Shown: positions 1 through 6,042 of the stretch, piece after piece
Layout of the letters: every line of letters begins with the position of its first letter
How positions within the stretch are numbered: position 1 is the stretch's first letter
Source of the DNA: Rhodospirillales bacterium
GTDB lineage: Bacteria; Pseudomonadota; Alphaproteobacteria; Rhodospirillales; Defluviicoccaceae
Direction: 5' to 3'
Length of the DNA: 11,050 bases
Assembly: GCA_030622775.1 (NCBI GenBank)
Contig: JAUXFS010000016.1
Coordinates: 1 to 11,050 of the forward strand
Notes under the pieces: model-generated
Databases searched by the model: none
Told to the model about the DNA's origin: nothing
Seen by the model: the letters and a program-made list of their open reading frames with translations, nothing else
Position numbers and translations under genes: made by a program

Positions 1-1
1 A

Positions 2-1228
2 CAACTCCTTGGCTCACAGAACGACATGGCTACGATCCGACTTCTGGATCTGGATCAATTCAAGCTGGTCAATGACACCGCCGGTCACGCGGCCGGGGAC
101 GAATTGCTCAAACAAGTCCGCGGCCTGTTGAAAGGCAAATTTCGGGGAAGAGACACACTCGCTCGCCTTGGCGGCGATGAGTTCGGTCTTCTGCTCGACA
201 ATTGTACGCTGGAGAGGGCCAGCAAAATCAGCGAAATGGTCATCTCCAACTTGCGGGACTATCGCTTTTTCTGGGAGGGCCGATCTTTCCGCATCGGCGT
301 GAGCATCGGCCTGGTCGCGATAACGGCGGAGACCGAGAGCACCGCGCAGGCGATGGCCCAGGCCGATGTCGCTTGCTACGCGGCGAAGGAGCGCGGGCGC
401 AATCGGGTCCGCGTTTATCAGGCGGAAGGCACCGGGGCGGCCCGGCACCACAGCGAAATCCTACGCGCCGCCGCGCTCCGAAACGCGGTGGAGGAGGATC
501 GATTTTGTCTCTATTGCCAGCCGATCGTGCCGTTGTCGGGAACCGGCGACGCCCTGCGCCGCTATGAGATCCTGGTGCGGATGATCGACGCCGACGGCCA
601 GCTTGTTCTGCCGGGGGCGTTCATTCCCGCCGCCGAGCGCTATGGTGTGATGGGGGCGATCGATCGATGGGTGATCCGCCACGCGTTCCGCTATTGCGCC
701 AGGACCTTCGACCATTCCTCGCGGGTGGAGATCAACATCAACCTCTCCGGAGACAGCCTCAACGACGACTCCTTCCCGGAATTCTTACGCAAGCAATTTT
801 CGCGCTCACGCGTTCCGGCGGAGAGAATCTGTTTCGAGATTACCGAGACGGCCGCCATTCAGAACATCAACCACGTCACCCAGGTCATCACCGAAATCAG
901 GAAAAAGGGCAGCCGTTTCGCCCTCGACGACTTCGGCATCGGACTGTCGTCGTTCGACTATCTGAAGACCCTGCCCGTCGACTACGTGAAGATCGACGGC
1001 AGGTTCGTCCGGGACATGATGGATAACGCCGTCGATCACGCGATGGTTTCGGCGATCAACGAAGTCGGCCATGTGATGGGAATCGAAACCATCGCCGAAT
1101 TCGTCCACAACGAGGCGATCTTGGAGCGCCTCACGGCGTTGGGCGTCGACTATGCCCAGGGCTATGCGATCGGCGCGCCGGTACCCTTGGCTTCGATCGA
1201 CAATGAACCGCGGCCGACCCGGCACTGA
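2..1228 (+). CDS. GGDEF-EAL cyclic-di-GMP turnover protein, 5' end outside window
   Basis: A soluble c-di-GMP signalling module. The frame is open from base 2 to the TGA at 1226-1228. The first ATG (26) has no Shine-Dalgarno and lies inside the first strand of the GGDEF fold, so the true start is upstream of the window. Counting from that ATG, the GGDEF signature is at residues 49-53 (bases 170-184), preceded by the inhibitory-site RxxD (RGRD, residues 40-43). The EAL domain follows, with EIL in place of EAL, and it keeps NLSG, FEITE, the DDFG loop, KID, TIAE and AQG, the metal- and substrate-binding set of active phosphodiesterases. The second Glu of the usual E-x-x-E is His (AEFVHN). By sequence both cyclase and phosphodiesterase activity are possible; which dominates cannot be read. 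The output half matches the next gene without gaps at about 66%, indicating duplication. Sensor domains, if any, lie to the left. Confidence 0.93.
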   Translation, partial: QLLGSQNDMATIRLLDLDQFKLVNDTAGHAAGDELLKQVRGLLKGKFRGRDTLARLGGDEFGLLLDNCTLERASKISEMVISNLRDYRFFWEGRSFRIGVSIGLVAITAETESTAQAMAQADVACYAAKERGRNRVRVYQAEGTGAARHHSEILRAAALRNAVEEDRFCLYCQPIVPLSGTGDALRRYEILVRMIDADGQLVLPGAFIPAAERYGVMGAIDRWVIRHAFRYCARTFDHSSRVEININLSGDSLNDDSFPEFLRKQFSRSRVPAERICFEITETAAIQNINHVTQVITEIRKKGSRFALDDFGIGLSSFDYLKTLPVDYVKIDGRFVRDMMDNAVDHAMVSAINEVGHVMGIETIAEFVHNEAILERLTALGVDYAQGYAIGAPVPLASIDNEPRPTRH

Positions 1229-1233
1229 TGCCG

Positions 1234-1268
1234 CCGCCGACCGTTGCCGCGAGCCTTGCGGTCGGCGG
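1234..1268 (+). terminator. GC-rich hairpin just after the first GGDEF-EAL gene
   Basis: CCGCCGACCG (1234-1243) and CGGTCGGCGG (1259-1268) are perfect inverted repeats of 10 bp around a 15-base loop, starting 5 bases after the stop codon. The position suits transcription termination or 3'-end protection. Only AATCTT follows instead of a U run, so a canonical Rho-independent terminator is not certain. The rest of the 226-base gap up to 1454 shows no gene I can support, only the promoter and palindrome listed separately. Confidence 0.4.
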
Positions 1269-1412
1269 AATCTTGTCGGCCGTCTGGGCTGTGGGCCGTG
1301 GCCTTGCTGCGTGCCGTCACGCGGTTCCTCGGATTTCGGCCTTTCCTACGCCTTCGCCAACCTGAAACACTTTTCTAAAGAGCCAAAAAAAGACCAAAGC
1401 GACGAGAACTGT

Positions 1413-1439
1413 TTGCGTCTGGTTTAGAGCGGATATGAT
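1413..1439 (+). promoter_or_regulatory. Possible sigma-70-like promoter for the PAS/GAF/GGDEF-EAL gene
   Basis: TTGCGT (1413-1418) and TATGAT (1434-1439) resemble -35 and -10 elements. The spacer is 15 bases, shorter than ideal. Transcription would begin near 1446, inside the adjoining palindrome. The call rests on resemblance only. Confidence 0.3.
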
Positions 1440-1454
1440 TCCCCATATGGGGAA
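1439..1454. promoter_or_regulatory. Perfect 16-bp palindrome, candidate operator
   Basis: TTCCCCATATGGGGAA is a perfect 16-base palindrome ending immediately before the ATG at 1455. It begins at the last base of the putative -10 box and would span the transcription start, a position typical of a repressor site. I do not recognise the cognate regulator. As RNA it could form only a loopless hairpin, so a DNA-level role for a dimeric regulator is more likely. Confidence 0.5.
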
Positions 1455-4400
1455 ATGGAGTTTGTTTTGTTGAGAAATGTCGGCTCGGGATCCTACCCGG
1501 CAGCGGCCAAGAAGGGGGGCGCTGAGTCCCCCATGCTCGGCGGGGACGATGTTCTTCGATCTCTGGAACCGACCCTGCAATTCATGGAGGACGCCGTCGT
1601 CGTTATGTCCGCGGACCTCGTTCCTCCGGGGCCGCATATCGTCTTCGTCAACAGCGCTTTCCGCCGGCGGACCGGCTACCGGCCCGACGAGGTCGTCGGG
1701 AAATCACTCAGCATTCTCGATGGCCTCAGAACCGACCGCTCGCTGTTCGCGAGAATCCGCCGTGATCTGGAAGCTCGGCGCCGTTTCTCCGGGGAGGCGA
1801 TTGTCTATCGGAAGGCGGGTTCCGAGCTTCATGTAAACTGGCAGATCGTGCCCCTGGTCGGCGACCAGGGTTCGGTGTGCTATTGGTTGAGCACACTGCG
1901 GGACACCCGGAAGTGGCGGGACGCCGAGCGTGGCCAGAAAGCCGCCGAGGGCTTGTACCAGCAACTTGTTGAGAACCAGCCCGATCTGATCTGCCGTTTT
2001 CTGCCGGATACCACGCTCACCTTCGCCAACGCGGCTTACGCAAGGTTCTTTCAGCGCCGTCCGGAGGATCTGGTCGGCAAACGGTTCACCGAGTTTCTGT
2101 CGGAAGGTGACGCGGCCAGGGTGATGGCGAAACTTGCGTCGGTGACGCCCGACGATCCCGCGAGACACTACGAACACGAGATCGTCCACCCCGATGGCAC
2201 GCTCCGCTGGTATCTGTGGAACGATCTGGGTCGCTTTGACGAAGCCGGAGATCTCATGTCGTTCCAATCCGTGGGAACCGACATCACCGACCGCAAGCGG
2301 GCGGAGGAGGCGCTGCATCGAAGCAATCTGTTGCTGGATTCGATCAGCCGGGCCCAGTCCCGGTTCATCGCGGAAGGTTCCGAGGAGGAAGTGTTCGACC
2401 AGCTTCTCCAGGATCTTCTGAGCGTCACCGAGAGCGAATTCGGTTTTATCGGCGAAGTCGTCGATACGGATGAAGGGCAGCCCATTGTCGAGACCCGTGC
2501 GATTGCCGACATTTCCCGCGACCCCGAAACAAAAAGCTTCTTCGAGAGATACGTCGCGGACGGATTGCAGTTCCGCAATCCGAGGTCGCTGTGCGGCGAA
2601 ACCATCGCCACCGGACAACCCGTCATCGCCAACAATCCCGGCTCCGATCCCCGAAGAGGAGGCGTTCCGAACGGGCATCCCCCGTTGACCTCATTTCTGG
2701 GAGTTCCGTTCCGGTCGGGAAAAGAAACTGTTGGAATGGCCGGTATCGCCAACAGACCAAGCGGTTACGATGCAAAGCTCGTTCAATTTCTCAATCCATT
2801 CCTCGGCACCTGTGCGAACCTGATCGTCGCACAGAGAAACGACAGAAAACGCAGGCAGACCGAGGAGGCGCTCAAGCGCAGTGACCGCCAACAGGGCGCG
2901 ATCCTCAGCAACATCTCCGACATTGCCTGGCTGAAGGATCGTGAGTGCCGCTTTATCGCGGTGAACGAGCCCTTTGCCAAGGCCTGCGGAATGACGCCCG
3001 AAGATCTGGTGGGAAAGACCGATCTCGATGTCTGGCCGGAGCACCTCGCGCGCGGCTACCGCGCCGGCGACCGGGAAGTGATGCGCACCGGCAACGCCAA
3101 GCGTGTGGAGGAACGCTTGGTGGATAGCGACGGAAACGAGAGCCTGGTGGAAACCATCAAGACGCCGATCGTCAACGACCGCGGAAATGTGATCGGCACC
3201 ACCGGCATCGCCCGCGATGTCACCGAACGCAAGCGGGCCGAAGAGGCGCTGTTCGAGGAAAAGGAACGCGCCCTGGTGACCTTGCACTCGATCGGAGACG
3301 CGGTGATCACCACCGACGCCAAGGGGATGGTGACGTACCTCAATCGTGTCGCCGAGGCACTCACCGGCTGGTCGCCGGCGGAGGCGCAAGGGCTGCCCCT
3401 GGATACCATCTTTCGGATCGTTGACGAGGGGACGGGCGAACCGGCGCCGGACCCGGTATCACGCTGCATCGAGGAGGGTCGGATCATCGGGCTGGGGAAC
3501 CATACCGTGCTGATCAGCCGCGAAGGGGAGGAGCACGCCATTGAAGACACCGCGGCTCCGATCCGCGGTCGCGCCGGGCAGGTGCTCGGCGCGGTGCTGG
3601 TGTTCCATGACGTCACCGAGGCGCGTCGGATCGTCAGGAAAATGGCCCACGACGCGACCCACGATGCGCTCACCGATCTGGTCAACCGGCGTGAGTTCGA
3701 GAAACGGTTGGAAAATGCCTGCGTCGGCGCCAAGGAGCATGGCTCCCGGCACGCGCTGTGCTATCTCGACCTGGATCAGTTCAAGCTGGTCAACGACACC
3801 GCCGGTCATGCCGCCGGAGACGATCTGCTGAAACAGGTCCGAGGCCTGCTCAGGGGCAAGTTTCGCGGAAGGGATACGCTGGCCAGGCTCGGCGGCGATG
3901 AATTCGGCCTGCTTCTCGACAACTGCTCGGTGGAAAGGGCGATCAAGATCGCCGAAATGGTCGTCGCGACCCTGCGGGATTTCCGTTTTTCCTGGAAGGG
4001 ACGGACCTTTCATATCGGCGTCAGCATCGGCGTGGCCCCGGTCACGGCGGAGGCGGAGAGTTCCGCTCAAATTCTCGCCCAGGCCGATGTCGCCTGTTAC
4101 GCGGCCAAGGAACGCGGGCGCAACCGGGTGCGGGTCTACCGGAAGGATGGCGCCAAGCCTCCCCGCCACCACCGGGAAATTCTCCGCGCGGCGACGCTCA
4201 GGACCGCCCTGGAGGAAGAGCGGTTTCGCTTGTTCTGTCAGCCGATCGTGCCCCTGTCCGAGGACGGCGAAGCGCCGATCCGCTACGAGCTTCTGCTCCG
4301 GCTGTTGGACGGGGACGGCAAGATCGTCCTCCCGGAGGCGTTCATCCCGGCGGCCGAGCGCTACGGTCTGATGCCGGCCATCGATCGCTGGGTGATACGG

Positions 4401-4928
4401 ACCGGCTTCAGCCGCTACGGCGAGGTCTTCGGGCGGCTGCCGAAAACGCTGATCGCCATCAATCTGTCGGGGAATTCGCTCGACGACGATACCCTGCTGG
4501 ACTACGTGCGCGAGCAGTTAAACGAATTCTCTCTTTCCCCGGACCGTGTCTGCTTCGAGATCACCGAGACGGTCGCCGTGCATCACCTCAGCCAAGCCGC
4601 CGAGTTCGTTTCGGAGATCAGGAGGATGGGCGGTTGCGTGGCGCTCGACGATTTCGGCAGCGGATTGTCGTCGTTCGGCTACCTGAAGGCCCTGCCGGCC
4701 ACCTGTTTGAAGATCGACGGCGGCTTCGTCCGCGACATGATGGAAAACACCATCGACCAGGCGATGGTGTCGGCGATCAACGAGGTCGGTCATGTCATGG
4801 GCATGACGACGATCGCCGAGTACGCCCACAGCCAGGCGATCGTCGAACGCCTGCGCGAAATGGGCGTGAACTACGCCCAGGGCTATGCCTTGGGTATCCC
4901 GAAACCCTTGGAGGAAGTCGTCCGGTGA
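1455..4928 (+). CDS. PAS-PAS-GAF-PAS-PAS-GGDEF-EAL cyclic-di-GMP sensor protein
   Basis: A 1157-residue cytoplasmic protein expected to couple small-molecule or redox sensing to c-di-GMP synthesis and breakdown. No signal peptide or membrane segment is visible. Approximate domains: PAS 38-155, PAS 163-285, GAF 300-462, PAS 478-598, PAS 605-722, GGDEF 730-893, EAL 908-1152; helical DxTxRKRAEEAL-type linkers close the PAS units. GGDEF is intact at 813-817 with the RGRD product-inhibition site at 804-807. In the EAL domain E945 (ELL for EAL), N1003, E1035, D1065, D1066, K1086, E1122 and Q1142 are present, so phosphodiesterase activity is plausible; the second Glu of E-x-x-E is H1125. The first PAS lacks the LOV cysteine motif. 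The start is uncertain: ATG 1455 abuts the palindrome with no spaced Shine-Dalgarno, whereas TTG 1467 lies 6 bases after GGAG (1457-1460). ATG 1533 is a third choice. All leave the first PAS intact. Confidence 0.95.
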   Translation: MEFVLLRNVGSGSYPAAAKKGGAESPMLGGDDVLRSLEPTLQFMEDAVVVMSADLVPPGPHIVFVNSAFRRRTGYRPDEVVGKSLSILDGLRTDRSLFARIRRDLEARRRFSGEAIVYRKAGSELHVNWQIVPLVGDQGSVCYWLSTLRDTRKWRDAERGQKAAEGLYQQLVENQPDLICRFLPDTTLTFANAAYARFFQRRPEDLVGKRFTEFLSEGDAARVMAKLASVTPDDPARHYEHEIVHPDGTLRWYLWNDLGRFDEAGDLMSFQSVGTDITDRKRAEEALHRSNLLLDSISRAQSRFIAEGSEEEVFDQLLQDLLSVTESEFGFIGEVVDTDEGQPIVETRAIADISRDPETKSFFERYVADGLQFRNPRSLCGETIATGQPVIANNPGSDPRRGGVPNGHPPLTSFLGVPFRSGKETVGMAGIANRPSGYDAKLVQFLNPFLGTCANLIVAQRNDRKRRQTEEALKRSDRQQGAILSNISDIAWLKDRECRFIAVNEPFAKACGMTPEDLVGKTDLDVWPEHLARGYRAGDREVMRTGNAKRVEERLVDSDGNESLVETIKTPIVNDRGNVIGTTGIARDVTERKRAEEALFEEKERALVTLHSIGDAVITTDAKGMVTYLNRVAEALTGWSPAEAQGLPLDTIFRIVDEGTGEPAPDPVSRCIEEGRIIGLGNHTVLISREGEEHAIEDTAAPIRGRAGQVLGAVLVFHDVTEARRIVRKMAHDATHDALTDLVNRREFEKRLENACVGAKEHGSRHALCYLDLDQFKLVNDTAGHAAGDDLLKQVRGLLRGKFRGRDTLARLGGDEFGLLLDNCSVERAIKIAEMVVATLRDFRFSWKGRTFHIGVSIGVAPVTAEAESSAQILAQADVACYAAKERGRNRVRVYRKDGAKPPRHHREILRAATLRTALEEERFRLFCQPIVPLSEDGEAPIRYELLLRLLDGDGKIVLPEAFIPAAERYGLMPAIDRWVIRTGFSRYGEVFGRLPKTLIAINLSGNSLDDDTLLDYVREQLNEFSLSPDRVCFEITETVAVHHLSQAAEFVSEIRRMGGCVALDDFGSGLSSFGYLKALPATCLKIDGGFVRDMMENTIDQAMVSAINEVGHVMGMTTIAEYAHSQAIVERLREMGVNYAQGYALGIPKPLEEVVR

Positions 4929-5009
4929 ATCCGGCGCGATGCGGAGGTTTTCTTCGACGCGATCCTCAATCCACCGAAGCCCAACGAGCCGCTTGGCGAA
5001 GCATCATGA
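4929..5009 (+). pseudogene. C-terminal remnant of a DUF1778-type antitoxin
   Basis: Directly after the sensor-gene stop, and in the same frame, the translation reads RRDAEVFFDAILNPPKPNEP and ends at TGA 5007-5009. The ALLNPPxPNE-type ending is typical of DUF1778 antitoxins (TacA/AtaR class), which pair with GNAT toxins. The N-terminal ribbon-helix-helix DNA-binding part is absent, since the upstream sequence is the sensor gene, so it cannot be a working antitoxin. The GNAT remnant begins in an overlapping frame, the order expected for this toxin-antitoxin class. The identification comes from remembered family patterns, not a search. Confidence 0.6.
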
Positions 5010-5228
5010 CAGGGCGGCATTTTCTTGCGGCGAATCGCTACTGGACCGCTACCTGCAAAGGCAGGCGAGCCAGGATGTCAAGCGGCGGATAGCCCGCGTG
5101 TTCGTTGCGGTCGACGAAAACGTGCCCGATCGCGTTATCGGGGACGAACTGCCGGCGGGAATCGCAAAAAAAAGCTCCCGAAGCATCCGATTCCCGCCGC
5201 GTTGATCGGTCGTGTTGCCGGCTCGCAA
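4984..5228 (+). pseudogene. Truncated, frameshifted GNAT acetyltransferase (TacT-like toxin) remnant
   Basis: The frame from about 4990 reads LAKHHDRAAFSCGESLLDRY, then QASQDVKRRIARVFVAVDE and DRVIG, the N-terminal half of the GNAT toxins that acetylate aminoacyl-tRNA in DUF1778-GNAT pairs. Three lesions are visible. After VIG the usual YYTLSA-type strand is missing and the text jumps to DELPAGIAKK. At the run of eight A (5166-5173) the frame breaks, and similarity resumes in another frame as KLPKHPIPAALIGRVAG (5172-5222). The C-terminal half with the acetyl-CoA-binding Q/RxxGxG/A loop is absent; the sequence ends at the first TetR-type operator. An automatic caller might report an 88-codon ORF from ATG 4939 to 5205, but its first residues are not GNAT-like. 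An inactive relic is the best reading. Confidence 0.7.
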
Positions 5229-5229
5229 A

Positions 5230-5242
5230 TGAACGTCGTTCA
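5230..5242. promoter_or_regulatory. Upstream TetR-type operator (O1)
   Basis: TGAACG-T-CGTTCA is a perfect 13-base palindrome with one central base. The same 13 bases recur in the downstream site, with centres 49 bp apart (5236 and 5285). It lies just upstream of the putative -35 box of the tetR promoter. Size and symmetry suit a TetR-family dimer. Confidence 0.65.
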
Positions 5243-5251
5243 AAAAAACCA

Positions 5252-5281
5252 TTGCAAACTAAACGGCGTCTGACCTATTGA
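5252..5281 (+). promoter_or_regulatory. Putative promoter of the tetR-aas unit
   Basis: TTGCAA (5252-5257) and TATTGA (5276-5281), spaced by 18 bases, are weak matches to sigma-70 elements. The -10 box overlaps the left arm of the downstream operator, so repressor binding there would block RNA polymerase. Transcription would begin close to 5288, giving a leader of about 13 bases before the tetR start. Confidence 0.4.
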
Positions 5282-5293
5282 ACGTCGTTCAAT
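5277..5293. promoter_or_regulatory. Downstream TetR-type operator (O2)
   Basis: ATTGAACGTCGTTCAAT is a perfect 17-base palindrome (8+1+8) ending 7 bases before the tetR ATG. It contains the 13-base core of the upstream site and overlaps the putative -10 box and transcription start, the usual layout for autorepression. Confidence 0.72.
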
Positions 5294-5300
5294 TTGCTGA

Positions 5301-5930
5301 ATGGAATGCAAGGTGGGACGCAGATCGGATCATTCAAAGGAGGAGCTGTACGAACTGGCGTTGCAGGCCGCCCGGGAGATCATCGACGCGGATGGACCCC
5401 GCGCGCTGACCGCTCGAAACGTCGCCGGCGCCATCGGATATTCGCCGGGTACGCTCTATAATCTATTCGAAAACCTTGACGACTTGATCACCCATCTCAA
5501 CGGCCGCCTGCTTGACGAGATGGGCGACGCCCTCGCCGGGACCCCTGTTGGCGATGACACCAGCGAAAACCTGATGCTCCTCCTTCATCGATACCTCTCG
5601 TTTATCGGCGAGCGGGCCAATCTCTGGAACCTCGTTTTTGAGCACACCATTCCCGGAGACCGGGTGCCGACTTGGTATCGGCGAAAGGTCGAGAAGGTTA
5701 TCTCGATTTTGGAAGGCGCGCTGGCTCCAGCCTTCCATTGCATCGACGGTGAAGGCCCGAACCGCTCCGCCCGCGTCCTTTTGGCGAGCCTCCATGGCAT
5801 CTGGTCGTTGGGTTCCAGCGGCAAGCTCGATATGATGACCTCCGAGACGACAACGGAAATGGCGGAAAATCTGATCGCCACCTATGTTGCGGGGATCGAG
5901 GCATGTCGGGAGCACGGCAATGCTTGTTGA
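5301..5930 (+). CDS. TetR/AcrR-family transcriptional regulator
   Basis: A 209-residue regulator of normal TetR length. Residues about 12-63 form the DNA-binding region: SKEELYELALQAAREII as helix 1, then the helix-turn-helix ALTARNVAGAIGYSPGTLYN followed by LFENLDDL. Residues about 85-200 look like the ligand-binding domain of the WHG type (TetR_C_33), with LHGIWSL near 164-170. Start ATG 5301 lacks a clear Shine-Dalgarno, but it is the only start that keeps helix 1; the AGGAGG at 5339-5344 is internal coding sequence. Two matching palindromes lie upstream, one over the promoter, so autorepression is likely. A small ORF and the lysophospholipid transporter/acyltransferase follow on the same strand, making them the probable targets. 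The ligand could be a fatty acid, acyl thioester or lysophospholipid; that is inference from context. Confidence 0.92.
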   Translation: MECKVGRRSDHSKEELYELALQAAREIIDADGPRALTARNVAGAIGYSPGTLYNLFENLDDLITHLNGRLLDEMGDALAGTPVGDDTSENLMLLLHRYLSFIGERANLWNLVFEHTIPGDRVPTWYRRKVEKVISILEGALAPAFHCIDGEGPNRSARVLLASLHGIWSLGSSGKLDMMTSETTTEMAENLIATYVAGIEACREHGNAC

Positions 5931-6042
5931 GACCTTCCGCGACGGTCTCCCGGCCCACAAACCCGTTGATGATGCGAAAGACCATCCGGCAACCGACCTT
6001 CCGGAGCCCGCTCGCGTGAAGGACAGGAGAGCAGCGAAATGA
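5920..6042 (+). CDS. Small ORF (40 aa) coupling tetR to the transporter/acyltransferase gene
   Basis: ATG 5920 lies 7 bases after GGGAG (5908-5912), overlaps the last 11 bases of tetR, and its frame ends at TGA 6040-6042, which overlaps the next gene's ATG at 6039 (ATGA). The product would be 40 residues, hydrophilic and charged, starting MLVETFRDGLPAH and ending VKDRRAAK, with no membrane segment or family I know. Its third codon positions are less GC-rich than the large genes, about 62% by hand count. A short inverted repeat, GAGACC (5929-5934) and GGTCTC (5944-5949), lies in its first codons. It may be a leader peptide that carries ribosomes from tetR to the next start, or it may be a chance ORF in a spacer. 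The downstream gene also has its own Shine-Dalgarno inside this ORF. Confidence 0.42.
   Translation: MLVETFRDGLPAHKPVDDAKDHPATDLPEPARVKDRRAAK

Noticed and set aside
1228..1365. 45-codon ORF starting at TGATG after the first GGDEF-EAL gene, with a hydrophobic stretch
   Set aside because: No Shine-Dalgarno, its start runs straight into the strong hairpin, and the composition is what GC-rich spacer gives by chance.
1513..1532. GGGGG...CCCCC potential hairpin just before ATG 1533 of the sensor gene
   Set aside because: Five pairs with a long loop, within codons under the preferred starts; no further sign of a translational switch.
5339..5344. AGGAGG within the tetR start region as a ribosome binding site
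   Set aside because: Any start it could serve would remove helix 1 of the TetR DNA-binding domain; it simply encodes Lys-Glu-Glu.
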